From Straminergon stramineum (Eukaryota; Streptophyta; Bryopsida; Hypnales; Calliergonaceae): a DNA stretch of 64,000 bases. How positions within the stretch are numbered: position 1 is the stretch's first letter; each line of letters starts with the position of its first letter. Below, piece after piece: positions 1-12,278 of this stretch. A program made the translations under genes and the position numbers. The notes below the pieces were generated by a model. That model saw nothing but the letters and a program-made list of their open reading frames with translations. It had not been told where the DNA came from and did no database searches. The stretch lies in assembly GCA_963920665.1 (NCBI GenBank), contig OY987270.1, positions 17,448,019 to 17,512,018 of the forward strand, in the 5' to 3' direction.

Positions 1-1238
1 ATGGGAGTGTTTGCTACTGTAGCTCGAGAGAGACAGGCCCGCCGCATCTTAAGCCAAGGGGCGCTCGCTTTTAAATGCATGACAGTTGTTGCTCATCCGA
101 AGAGAACTGTAATTCATAGAATCCGGTGAAATTCATTTTATGAATCGATTGTAAGTGTGGACGTGTGGTCCCTTGGGAATGAGGAATGGCGAGGTCAGGT
201 GCGGCGGACGTCGCGGGCCGCGGCCAGCAAGATTCGTGTAAGTTGTGTGATGGAGTGTGAGCTTATGGCCTGCAGAGGGCCTTTTTCCGGGGAATCCCGG
301 AACGAGGTCCCGAGAATCGGCGGAGGCTGTGGATCTCGTTTTTGTTTTCGAGAGTGGCGTGTCCTACCTTGCTTGGATATCCTTCGCGAGGTTCTTGGAG
401 GAGAGGGCCCGGCCGGAACTGATTGTTGAGCGCGAGCCTGTCGTTATCGAACGCACCACTTTTCACTCGCTTCCGCCGGGTGACACTTGTTTGAGATTTT
501 ATTCTTGCAAGGAATGTATGGATTCGTGAAATTTAGCGGGATGGGCGTATCCTCCTTTATAAAATTGTGCTGAGGATTCTTTGCTCTGGAGGTGGAGCTT
601 TCTTCTTACAATTTTCTTGGAGAGGGGATGCACGCATTTCTTAGATTTTGCGGGTCCTCGGTTAGGGAGGTGTATGAGAGATGGTGAAGATAGTGTTTCT
701 GCGTTAGAGAGGTGAGGGAAATAACAGGTAGTGTTCGCTGATGTCCTTGCTGATATCTTTTCGAAAGGAGCTGTTAGAGAGTATGCGCTGAAGTTGAAGG
801 TAATGTCCTCTTGCTCGAAAGTAATATAGGCGATTTAGTTGCTGTTAACTTACGCGACCACTCTTAAGTACACCTGTAGGAGCTCAAGGTTGGAGCTCGA
901 GTTCAACGAAGTCTTTATTTTAAGAACTTTGAGAACGATCTCTTAGAGGAGTAAAGACGGTTAGTAATTTAGTTGCTTTCCTCGAGCGTATCACTCCTTG
1001 GACCGCCTTTATTTCTTTTGCCTCGCTCTCTCTTTTCCGATGTTTCTTGGCGGCAGCGCGATCACTGATCTTGAATTAAAAATCGTGACTTGTTGTTGAA
1101 GCTTTCACTTATTTTTGTCGGTGTTGCAATGGCGTTGCTGTGTAGCACTTCGAGGAGAAGAAATAGAGGAGGAAAAGGGTATTCTGAAGTTTCCTTTCGG
1201 CGACATGTCTCCCAGGATGACGATATTCAACAGGAGAC
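1..1238. other. 5' flank of the channel gene, no coding call
   Basis: This stretch is clearly less AT-rich than most of the window, especially the first 540 bases. It has several open frames of 60-90 codons, but none continues across plausible splice sites or resembles a family I know. It most likely holds the promoter and 5' untranslated region of the channel gene on the + strand. I could not place a TATA box or transcription start with confidence. Confidence 0.4.
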
Positions 1239-4200
1239 ATGGAAGAGGTCGAGGTCGAGGTCGAGGTCGAGGTCGATCTCTCTATGGGCTACCAAGGTAC
1301 CGATTTCTTGAATGACTTCTGTAATTCTCCGTGTGAATACCCTCCGTTCATCCTCTGTAATGGAGATTGGAGAGTGAAGTTTTCTTTAAAAGTAAACCCC
1401 AGAACCTTCATTGTCAGTCCTTTAACCTAATTTGTGCCTTTATTCTCGGTCTGATTCTCTGCAAAGTGCGATTGATCTCGCCAGCCGCGGAGCATTGCTT
1501 GTATTTGTGTACTTTCAGGCCGCTGTCATACTATACTCATAGCAGTCACACTACTCTCTGCCATTTTCTCACTACTTTAAATTTTTGCATTGCTTAAGAA
1601 TTCAGCGTTGCATTGAATTCTAGAGTTTATTCAAAAGAATTAAATTCTAAGTTTTATGGAGGTGTATCGGATTGCTTGATGTCATCTTAACTCGCCGTCG
1701 CCACCTGACTTATCCTTTTCACTCTCGGTATGAGGTGTTCTTTTGTGTCTCTTGGTACCAGAATCCACGAATACGCTTGTGATCCATACCAAAGGTGGAT
1801 CTTCGATTCTGAATGAGGAAAACCCTATCTGATATATGGGATTGATTTGCATGACAATTGCAGTAGAGGTCCAACGGCAAACGGAGAGGCTGTAGACCCT
1901 GTCGAATTTTCAGTCCCTTCGCTGTACGATTCCTCACATGATTCCAACGACCAGCACAATCCATATGGTCGCAGGTATAGTCTCGTCATCTCGTGTGTTA
2001 GAGGTCAGAGTCATTTCTTAAGATTACTCCTTTTTGCACATCTGTTTCATGCTCCGTTTCTTATGAACTGATGAATGACCTTTGAAGTAGTGAGAGAAGG
2101 ATTCCACGTCTATTTTGAGCACAACATGTCCCAAGCTTATTGTGCAAGTCTTAAATTTTGTATTCCTTGAATGTGATGTTCGCACCATGTTTAATTTGGT
2201 AGTGACCCATCGCTTTTGTGCGTAATTTGTAGGATTCGGATTTCAGTAGGTGGCCAATGCACGGCCATGAGCGAACACGGCGAGTCGAGCGGTGAAGATA
2301 GGGTGGGGTTAGAGCAAGTTGCCCATGAACCAACCTCAGACAGTGGCTGCTTGAAATTCGAGGAAGCCAAGTTGTCTGTGGTAGACGTACTGCAAGTAAT
2401 GTTTTCGTGGCTACTGAAACAGTCCAAGGGAAAGAACATCAAAGCTTCTAAGGTACTTATATAAATTTGATAATAGAATTTTTTTTGAGACATTCTTCGT
2501 TTACACATTTACCTCACATGATGCGGAACCGTAGTTAGTAAGAGCTATAAGCTTTTTATGATACAGGTTTCTCGTTTACTTTGTACAATAATCGATGCAC
2601 ACTGCTGATGGGTGGTGAGGTTCTCCCTGACAGACATTTATTCAAGTTTGAAGATCTTGCTTGATTCCTTACTAACAGTTTTATGATCGTTTGTGATGTT
2701 ATATCATGAAGAGTGTACTGGCGATGTATCACGACTTATTTTTATATGGCGAAGTGCCATTCACTATAAAAGTGCGAACTGCTCTTCGCGCATGGCCTTT
2801 GCGCCCTATTCTTATATGGGTGCGATCAGTGACTACCTTTTCTCGCGACTCTTTGTAATATTACTAAAGTTCTTACCTAGAGCATAAATGATCAATTCAT
2901 CTATCTTATTGATCTTGAAGAATCGCTTGATATATTTGATTATGACATTGATTTCTCAATACTCCTGCATTGTAAGCTGATAGTCAGCTGATGTATTGAT
3001 ACCGGGCAATTCTGACATGATTTTTCAGATGGAGTTTTTCGCGGCTATTATATCAGTGGTCATATACATTATTTGTTCGTAAGTTCTGCCCTTTCTCTTG
3101 CTCCCTAGTCTGATGTGAAAATGCAGAAAAAGCGGCCATACTCGAGAGGGTCCTCATCAGGGTTCTTATGCTGCTTGCAGGTACCAAATGGATCCATCTC
3201 ATCGAGATCGTTGGCAGCGGCTTACGGAAATTGCTTGCGGTCTCTTTTTTGTGGTCGATTTCATTCTGAACCTCTACAGGTATGCAATATTCATCAGAAG
3301 TTAGCATATCTTTGGTGAATTATCCCATTTATGCATGTCATTTGTGCCAGACACTTCGAAAGAAGCTGTTCACTGAAACTAACAGTTCCAATTTTTATTT
3401 AGGACTTGGCAAGAGAATGCGTACCATATTCTCTATGTCTCGTTCTCCAGTTGCATTAATTTCTATGCTGTGCAGTGCTCCAGTGAGGCTCTACTACATC
3501 TTTTCTGTCCGTGGAGTAATCGACTTTGTATGCACGACTCCTATCGTGTTGTATTGGACGTATGTGCGCTACACCGCCTACATATGTATTTTTTTTGTGA
3601 ATCCTGTGATCATTACTTCAGGCGAAGGCAGTCTCTGAAAGCATTTTCGAAATGCAAGCACTGTTAAGGCGACTGATGCATGACTCAATGTAACTTGACC
3701 TGTGCAGCCCTGTGGACAATGGTGCTGCTGCTATTTTACTCTTCTTACGGGTGATTAGGTGAGGGGTTTCTGCGCTAGGTTCATTCAGTAAACCTTCTCA
3801 ATTTTCCCAACTCCTTTAAAGAGCCCAAATGACTCGAAACGCTGTGTTCATTTCGATGCAGGATCTTGCCTCTTATTGCCCACATAGGTGGAGTGACAGG
3901 CGGTGCCATTCGGGAGCAGATTTTTATACTTGCCATGTACACGTTTGGAGTCGGTACGGGCATTATCCTCTCATTCAATTATCATCAAGTTGACTGGTGC
4001 TATAGTAATTTTTATTGCACCAAACAAATTTGACCTACCGATGAACGTCCAAGTCTTCTCTGTCAAGGTTGCAATCAATTCGGACACATCGTCTCTTTTG
4101 TCCTACAACGTGTTTTTCTTCTTGCAGTGTTTATTGCTGCGGGAATTTTGCAGTGGGTCGACAACAAGATGACTAAAGAGAGTGTGAAGGCAGCGTCCGG

Positions 4201-7200
4201 TTGCCCTGACAGTGGCTGTCTTTCTTTCTTCGATGCCTTCTGGTTCATGATTGTCACGGTGGGTACACAAACTTACTGCTGATTTACTACGCAGATTGGG
4301 CTCTCTATTCAAGCTTGAAAATGTAGAGTTTTTCAGTCTCGATAGGCCTTCTTTTCATGTTGTTTCGCAGGCTTGACTGTTTTTTCACATGGCAGATGTC
4401 GACAGTGGGCTATGGAGACATTACACCTAAGTCGAACTGGGGAAGGGCTGTTGTGTTGTGCGTGATTATTAGCGCCTTGGTCATCCTACCTCCTCAAATC
4501 AACCGTATCTTGCGTCTTGCTTCACGAAGGTGTGTCTCTCCATTGTAGACTTTAGTTCCCTGTTACATTTGGCAACGAACTTAGCCTCTGAAGGACAATT
4601 GTCCGTTGAATGGACGAATGAATGGTTGGTTAGGTTCCTATGAAATCAATTTTAAACGGGTGTTTCTGAAATTTTGACTCAAGGTGCGTACACGAAATAT
4701 CCTTGTGGGAAGGACAAAAAATTCTAATGGGATGCTAGGGTGAACAATTACGCTACCCAAAAAATTGGGGCAATGCAAGCAGTTTGGGCATCTTTTGCTA
4801 AGAGCCTAAGACCCTCACTGACTTTTGTAATTTTCCATGTATCTAACTAATAGATATGATATGAAATTGTCAAAAATAAATTAATTTTAGTTCTAAAATG
4901 ACACCCAAAGAGAGGACAAACTTTGTTAATTATGTTGGGGCAATTTTGAAAATAAGCATTTTCTTCTAACTTGAAATGCTATAATCTTACAGTTTGTGAA
5001 CGCATGAATTTTGAAATTTTTCCACATTCTAAATGTTTGGCTCTATGTTTTCACATTTTAGATTTAAAAAAAAAATTCCAGTGCACAAGAAATCATCAAA
5101 AATTGGCTAGTGTATTACCAAAGTACTTGACCTCTTTGTACGGAAGGATGATTTAGAGTAAGACTTCCCATTTGGTCTGAAGTTTTGCATGAGTATACCT
5201 AACAAGATATACTAATGAATGATGTCAATCCTCATTTTAGTGCAGTGAAAAAATCTTGCACCAAGAGGAATCAAAGTGTGTTGACGTTGTTGGTAGGAAT
5301 GTTTTTTTTACAATGTCCAAATGTTATAATCTTGCAATCCACGTTATGAAATGAACTTGAATTTTTTTCCTCTCATCAATATAATGTTCTCGTACACTTT
5401 TGTGCCATTGGAATTTTGAAAGCGTTTTAATTTTCAATTTTGGCCACTGCACCATAGTTTCTGACAATTTCTCTTGAAAACACCCTCCGTCCTTTAGGGG
5501 TTAAAATCATGACATACTTTATCCTACTGGTTTGTTTTTTCGGTTCTTCCCTAGAGTGCGGGACCTATTAATTGGTCGAATGCTCCTCATGTGAACCAGC
5601 CAACAGTTGATGTATATGTTTATTGATGATGAAGACCTCTTGGAAATGCAGGCCATATGGAGGATCTTTCGAAGTGCGTAAGGTCGTAGGTTCACGTTTT
5701 ATTATTGTCAGTGGCAACTTGTCATATAGGACTGTCCAAGACTTTCTGGCTGAGTTTTATCACCCTACTCACGATAAAGGTAAACCAGAATGCAGCTAAC
5801 CGCGGTATCGTCATGTTTGTTAATATGGCAAAATATCAAGAAATTGGCACTTTTCCAGATAGTCGTCTGGATCCTCAGATTTGTATAAGTCCTACATTCT
5901 AATACTTTGCGCGTTTGATTGTCACCGTTTTATTACTCTAAAACAGACCAATTTAGCGAATATGACCATCGGTGTATCTATGTACCGTCTCTTTGTGTGG
6001 ACTCAAGTCTACGAGCATGCGTCTAATTCCTTATGTTCAGGTCCGGGTCTTCAGAAATTTAATGTGAGTTCAGTGTAGGAACTAGCTTTGCATGTGAAAA
6101 TTAGTTGACCGTTCAATTCAAGAAATGTCTTGAGATAGATGAAGCCTTACTAACTCTTGCTAATTACCGGTATTGCTGGGCATTGCTGCAGATATGTCGG
6201 CATTTCCTCTTCGAGTGGTCATCATGGCTCCATTTAAGCCTTCGTGAGTATATTCACACTTCCACGATAGTGACTTTCATGGTTTATGTCCCTTCTGATA
6301 AATGACCCGGCTGATGGGTTTGCGGCTGTGTCGAAATCTTCGTGCATTCATGCGAGTTGTTTTAAGATTGAAATGGGGGACTTGCAGGTTTGAATTGAAG
6401 ACACTGTTGATGCACTACAGGAATAGAGTGGAGTTCATCCAGGGCACCCCGGTCAAGGACTCCGACCTTGATCGCGTCAGTGCTAAAGTAGCCTCAGCAG
6501 TTTATCTTCTTGCTGACTCCCAAGCGAAGGTAAGAAATCTGTTTTTACTCGGATCACATTTTTGATGACTTCTTTTCTGGAGGCAGATGTTTGCTTCATT
6601 GGGAAAAGGCGGGGAAAAAGGCTGTCCGGTGTCTCCAATTTATAGTAGGACTTCTGATTGAAACTTCACGATGTAGTTCTTATGTTGCAACATTCTGCCA
6701 GTCTATAACGTCAATTTCGTTAAATTTGTGATATTCCACAAGTCAAATTTTTTGAAATATATTTTCCAAATGGCCAAATTTCAGGCCACAAACTAGGACA
6801 GGTATAGATTTTGGGTTCAGGCCGCGCAGCTTGAACCGCGCCAAAGTAATGGAATATCGCCAATTTAACAAACTTGACGTTCTATTAGATCGTGATTGTT
6901 GGGGACATCCTTCGGAATCTACTTATTCTACTTATTGGTTCATATTTGCGACCTGTAGGATCCCGAAGGGGAAGATGCTGCTCAAATTGTGAGAACATTA
7001 GCTGTTCATCGCTATTGTGGTTCCAAAGTACGTGTGATTGTGGAGTTGCTCCAACCCGAAAAGGCTACTGGTGCTATTTGGGATGAAACCGAGCAGGGCA
7101 TTGAGATCATTTGCCTTGACCTCACTCGATTCAAACTTCTAGCCCGCAGGTGATCTCAAGTTCATGTCTTCACACGTGTTAAGAAATATGATGCCAGATT

Positions 7201-9606
7201 TTTCTCCTTTAGGACGGTATTTCCTTTTTTCTCACTTGGTATTTTATTAACAAGAAGATTCTTACTGTACTTCAACAGCTGTCAAATCAGAGGCTTGTCA
7301 ACATTCATAATCAATCTTTTTCGCTCTGGACTAGATGTTTCAAAACCTTTGAAAGGTCATTGGATGATGAAATACATGCACGGCCTCCACCAAGAGGTCT
7401 TCCCGGTGCTTCTGCCGGATATTTTTATCAAGGAAAATCTGACCTTTGACCAGGTATGTCAACTTTATTGCTCTATATCCGGAATATATTCGACTAGCAC
7501 TTATGATTTTCTAGTCCTGAGAATGACCGCAAGCTTATCACCTGTAACTAACGACCGGTTTCCAACGGCAGGCTGCTGAGTTGATATTCCGAAAGTTTAA
7601 TATTATAATGTTCGGGGTGGATGTGGCACACGGAGGTCACGACGATGATAATAAGGAAGTTTTTCGCGATGTCTTGTTATTTCCAAAAGGAAGAGTGCTG
7701 CGTTCATCAGACGTGGGCTTAGTGATAGCCAAGAACCTCGAAACAGCTGAGCTGATTTCCAAGCTGGATATGAGTGTGCACACGCGTTGCTTGGGATTGC
7801 GCAAGTTTTTTTGTGCTCCTTGCTTGAAGACAGGGATTTCGAACGCTCCAAGTCCCTACGAGCTGCGTAAGCTTCTGGTTATGGTGAAGGAGCGGAAGTC
7901 TTCGGACATGGGCGCAAATGATGGACTGCAATTCGAACATGAACACAAAATCGCAATTTCCGAACAAAATGTGAAAGAGGCTGACGATTTATTTTCAGAA
8001 CGATCTGTATCACTGAAAGGTGAAAACAGTCTGAGTCGGCAACATGGCCTCACTTCTCACTCTTGCTTTGTGAAGGGTGACAAGGATGGGAGCTCATATC
8101 GGGTGCAAGGACTTATATCACAAGTCTCGTCACGGAAGGCAGAGTTAAATGACATTAGCAAACACATGGGAAAACTTGACACTAAAAATTATGATCGCTC
8201 TGTGACTTCTCCGGATGCCAAAAACCCCCATACCCCTCGCAAAGTGGTTATCAGTCTAGAAGATGCTATTGATATGGCGATGAGCTGGCCTCCCTTATAT
8301 CAACAGGACAAACCTGATCCTGCAATTCTGGAGCGTCGTGCTGAGGAAATTTCTGAAAACCTCCGACAGCGGACTAGGAATGTTGTGAACGGGGTTGTGA
8401 AGCTTCAATCTCCGCATATAGTAGTATGCATTCAAGGAAAATGGCCCCGTAGTCTCTTCTACTTTGTTTCCCATTTTCGAGCGCCTGGCGTGCCACATAC
8501 TCCTATAGTGATCCTTCACCCGAATGTTCCAGCTGCATCAGAGTGGGGTACCATTGGTTTCTTCGACCACGTTTACTTTGTGAAGGGGTCTCCTAGCTAT
8601 GAGCTAGACCTTGTTCGGGCCGGCGTTCTTCAAGCGCAGAAGGTGGTCATTCTAACGCAAGGTATCCAGGTGGATCATCCCGGTGGAGATTCCGCCAACG
8701 ATGAGGACCATCTTATACCTTCCACCGCCTTCACGATTGATGTCAACAATGTCTTCATTGCAGCCACGGTGAGTAGTCTTTTTGTCCAGAATTGCCTTTT
8801 CGATTCGTAGTGTTTGAGAACATAGAGTCTCTTCGATTCATTACCTTATTAGAATCCCCAATAGTCGACCGGAACATTGCTGCCAAATTATAGCGGTACG
8901 GACATTCTAAAAAGCTTGGTGCCTCCTCCAGAAAAGTACTTAATTAAGCGGGACTTGCAGGTGGAGAGATTACTGCGTCCGGACAAGGACCGTATTATTG
9001 TTGAACTCCAGCAAGAAACAGAAATTCAGTATCTTCAACCACGTCTGTTATTCGACCGCCGCATCTTTGACAGTGAATTGTACCAGCGCAACCGAACTGC
9101 TACTTACCAGTTTGCTCCTCCATACATTGATGGGAAGGCATTCTGTCCAGCCGCTCTTGGATTCCTCATGTGAGTATCATTAATCACATTTTCTCTCCAT
9201 GTGTCCAATTTCGTTTCATTAATTTCATTGTTATTGCAAAGCACCGGAGTTAGTATATAAACGTGAATGGATGTGCAGGTACGCGTCATTTTATAACTGC
9301 CAAACATTGGCTATCGTGGATCAGCTGATTTGTGGGGGCCAAGTGCTTGAAACGGATGAAACCACACATGAAGCGCACGCCTCCGACTACCTTGTTCGAC
9401 AACTTGATCAAATCCACGTTCCCAAGCCCTACGTTGATCGTCCTTTCGAAGATCTGTTCATCGGTATGCTCAGGGAACATGGCTCCCTGGCGTTGGGTCT
9501 CTACCGGACAACAGGATTGAACCATGAAGGCATCGGCTTCGTGTACACTAATCCTATCCCAACTGACATTGTTGAAGCGACGGACCTTGTGTACATCTTG
9601 CATTAA
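1239..9606 (+). CDS. BK/Slo-type potassium channel alpha subunit with two RCK domains, multi-exon
   Basis: This is a voltage/ligand-gated K+ channel of the KCNMA1 (BK, Slo) family, acting as a membrane tetramer. My exon model, in phase throughout, is 1239-1296, 1914-1974, 2233-2452, 3029-3078, 3127-3279, 3403-3420, 3476-3559, 3708-3758, 3862-3953, 4128-4258, 4396-4529, 5652-5779, 6192-6243, 6388-6529, 6959-7149, 7279-7453, 7572-8768, 8961-9169 and 9279-9606, giving about 1157 residues. S1 is near residues 114-130, S2 163-180, S3 192-215, S4 224-240 with only Arg229 and Arg232, S5 250-272, filter TVGYG 309-313, S6 322-345. RCK1 starts near 366 (RFIIVSGN) and contains LARSCQIRGLST, close to BK; RCK2 starts near 862 (HIVVCIQG). 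The acidic calcium bowl of animal BK is replaced by a stretch reading QPRLLFDRRIFDSELYQ. I see no S0 helix. The first two exons are the least certain; ATG 2267 gives 1106 residues. The last exons could include 31 extra residues if the acceptor at about 8866 is used. Confidence 0.9.
1245..1276 (+). repeat. GGTCGA hexanucleotide microsatellite
   Basis: About five copies of GGTCGA lie in tandem. If ATG 1239 is the start of the channel, the repeat encodes alternating Glu-Val (reading MEEVEVEV). In the next frame it would encode Arg-Ser repeats instead. The Glu-Val frame is the one whose donor (CAA G, then GTACCG at 1297) is in phase with the acceptor at 1913, so it is preferred, but the exon is predicted only from splice phase. 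Confidence 0.7.
4581..5504. mobile_element. TTAA-flanked piggyBac-like non-autonomous element in a channel intron
   Basis: The 1.1-kb intron between the filter/S6 exon and the first RCK1 exon is mostly one element. Its left end reads TTAGCCTCTGAAGGAC, a decayed TTAACCCCTAAAGGAC, and its right end reads GTCCTTTAGGGGTTAA. The first 100 bases resemble the start of the 469-bp element at 12279-12747. No long reading frame is present, so it must have been moved by a transposase encoded elsewhere. Confidence 0.65.
6709..6879. mobile_element. 171-bp MITE, copy 1, in a channel intron
   Basis: The ends read CGTCAATTTCGTTAAATT and, inverted, nearly the same; the related copy at 21197-21372 shares the internal phrase CAGGCCACAAACTAGGACAG. 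Terminal inverted repeats are about 30 bp. Flanking bases GTCTATAA and TTCTATTA match at six of eight positions, compatible with a decayed 8-bp target duplication as made by hAT elements, but the second copy does not confirm this. It lies wholly inside the intron 6530-6958. Confidence 0.75.
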
Positions 9607-10633
9607 TTGACAAGTATCGACCCGAACTACTGTATCCGAGATTCCGAGTCGAGGTATGATAACCTTAATTTATAGTTAATATACTGGGTGGGTGCTCCTC
9701 CTTGTTTTCCTAGAGAGTTCAGTGGGGATCTCACCCCCTCTTTGTTCTACGGAGCATTTGCTTCTCGTTTGGACGAGGCTTTGAATCAAAGTAAAAGCCT
9801 CGTTTGATGGGCCATAGCTCAACGCTTGGCACGAACATTGTTTTGTATCATAGTTATTTGGCCAGATTCGGCATGTTGCGGATGAAACGAATTCATTGGA
9901 AACGAGGAAAGTAGTCTCTTTGTGAGAAATACTTCCTTTGATTTTGTGCGTGGATTGTTTCTTGATTTGGTAAATCCTTAGGGTTCAGTGTAGGTCATAT
10001 GTTGATGGTTTTTCGATCTGGTAGTCTTATTTTTTTATCCTTTTGGAGAAGTAGGCACAGTTGTTTCTTCAATACTCATGTGATACTTGGGTGATACTTT
10101 GTGATACCGTACTATCTAATATATGAAAACTAGGTATAACCTAGGTAAAATTTGGCTATTGGTCTTCAAATACACCATTAATATGGCTATTTTGACCGGA
10201 AAAAATGAAAATTTCCTTGCAAAAAAAAAGCCACATCTTTTGACTGGAGCCAATCGGCGAAAAACACTGATGTCGATGGGTCGTCTGACGACAATCGTCA
10301 CCAGACTACGTGTGTCCAGTACAAAGGTTGTGAGAACCGCCAAGCGAAGTTGCTAACTTATTAATTTAGTTGGTTTCTGTCGTTGATGCCTTTTCCTCGG
10401 CCCCCCTACCTCCGCTCCTTTTTTTTTGAAACGCATGGACAAGCTCCCCCTTCTTTCCTCTCCTAGTTTTGTTGCACTTTTTTTTTCCATTTTATCATGA
10501 ATGGAAGACCTACCTCCTCGGTACTGACAATTGAATATTTTAAAGTGCCAGTGACCCAATTCGTTTCCTCTGGCTTACGACTGAATTCCTTGTCTCAGTT
10601 TGTGGGTCTGTCCCATAAAAGAGGGGACTTATA
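9607..10633. other. 3' flank of the channel gene, nothing recognised
   Basis: The first few hundred bases after the TAA at 9604-9606 presumably hold the 3' untranslated region. No exon-like frame, RNA gene or complete repeat was recognised in the rest. Confidence 0.4.
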
Positions 10634-11581
10634 TTAACCCCTAAAGGATCAAACAGTGTTTTTTGGCAACATAGTGATTTCGGGCAGTTCACTCCAAAAG
10701 GAATTTTTATATTTTCTCTTTGAAATTTTCACACAACATGTGCCCGAGGAGTAGCTTTAAGACCCAACAATTTTCATAACTTTTGAATACATGGTTAAAA
10801 AGTTATTGTATGATATGTTGTTTTCATTGCTTAGCGGGCAGCCCTGGCAGCAAAAAAACTTCTTTGAAAATCACTTTTTTTAAAAATAAAAATTTGAAAT
10901 TTATTTTCCTGATTTATATATACATGGAAAGCTTTGAATCATTACATTTTGATTTATGAGATGAAAATTAGGAAGAGTTTTAGTTGTGGATAGTTTGTGG
11001 GTAGTAATGGAATCTCTACTCTAAAATAAAATGCAAAGACCTTTATTTAACACAATTTTCAATATTTTTGAAAAAAAAAAGTATAAGGTGTAGATTGTTT
11101 ATTACAACATTATAACCATTGGGATTGGAATTTTTCAATTCCATGAATAAATTCTTAACAATTTAGTATTTTGAATCATTCTCTACTTCTTTCAACTTAC
11201 TATTTTTTTCTATATGTTGTACAATTTCAAATGATCTAAAATTTTTCAAGAATGTAGCCAACATGACTTGGAAAATGAATCCGAAGAGTTACAACCATTT
11301 TGGACATTTTTTCATAATGATCTAACCTTGTGAAGTGCAGCTGCCCCAATTTTCGCAGGGCCAAAAAATGGCTTTTTGTCACTTCAAATGCTCATATCTT
11401 GCAATCAAAACGGTTGAAATTTCTGAAAATTTTTCTGCATATTACCAAACCAGCATACTACAAGATCTTATGGTTACATTTGTCCAAAAATGTATTTTTT
11501 CTAAAATTTGTTACTTGTACTAGAGATGACAGTTTTGAAGCGTTTTTGGTGAAAACATAGTCAAATACCTTTAGGAGTTAA
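10634..11581 (+). mobile_element. TTAA-flanked piggyBac-like element, family A, copy 1 (948 bp)
   Basis: The left end is TTAACCCCTAAAGGATCAAA and the right end is CCTTTAGGAGTTAA, an inverted repeat of about 14 bp. Near-full-length relatives lie at 33674-34626 (-), 48395-49328 and 53434-54388, with a truncated one at 55351-55918. They share long internal phrases such as TTTTCATAACTTTTGAATAC. No transposase frame is present. Its right-hand TTAA is also the left-hand TTAA of the next element. Confidence 0.8.
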
Positions 11582-11807
11582 CCCTTGAAAGCCGGGTTGG
11601 TGACCGTGGAAATCAAACATTTTGGAACTATGTGACATCATCCACTTTAGAAAAAAGAGAAATACTCATTGGGAGTCAAACTACTATAGAAGATCTTCCC
11701 TTTCCACCCCTAATTCTGAGGATGAATAGTTGCAATTCTATCCTACAGAGGAGAATTCCTTATCATTCATTGGACAAAAAATGTCCACCGCGTCGTTCAA
11801 GGGTTAA
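11578..11807. mobile_element. TTAA-flanked MITE, family B, copy 1 (230 bp)
   Basis: It begins TTAACCCTTGAAAGCCG and ends CGTTCAAGGGTTAA. It shares the internal phrase GCAATTCTATCCTACA and overall layout with the copy that follows directly, with which it shares the TTAA at 11804-11807. Confidence 0.8.
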
Positions 11808-12035
11808 CCCTTAAAGGACAAACTAGTGACTATGGAAATCGACCCTTTTGGAACTGTGTGACATCATCTACATTAAAAAAATTAAAAATACTCATTTAGA
11901 GGTCAAAGTATTGTAGAAGATCTCCCCTTTCCGCACAAATTTCAAAGGACGAATGGTTGCAATTCTATCCTACATAGAGAGATTCTTTGTCATTTATCGG
12001 ACACAAAAACGTCCGCTTTGATGTTTAAGGGTTAA
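11804..12035. mobile_element. TTAA-flanked MITE, family B, copy 2 (232 bp)
   Basis: It begins TTAACCCTTAAAGGACAAAC and ends GATGTTTAAGGGTTAA. It aligns along its full length with copy 1 in the same orientation, so the pair are head-to-tail units joined at one TTAA. Confidence 0.8.
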
Positions 12036-12037
12036 TC

Positions 12038-12258
12038 ATATAGCACTAGACATTATGAAATTCAATATTAGTACACTAATTGATTTTAAAATGCTATAAG
12101 TTTTTGCTCTTGATGAAATATTTTTACCAAGAGCACAAATATCAATACTATTTTAAAGGGGGATTTTAGAGTTGGTAAAAATATTCATCAAGAGTAAAAC
12201 TTACAGCATTTTAAAATCAATTAGTGTACTAACATTGAATTTCATTATTAGTGTAGTA
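12038..12258. repeat. Long foldback, arms about 85 bp
   Basis: The arm ending near 12130 (phrase TAATTGATTTTAAAATGCT) is complementary to the arm starting near 12172 (phrase AGCATTTTAAAATCAATTAG). The loop is about 40 bases. The fold sits exactly between two TTAA-flanked elements. It is most simply a foldback MITE; a hairpin RNA precursor is possible but unsupported. Confidence 0.75.
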
Positions 12259-12278
12259 AAAATATATATGGTAAATTC

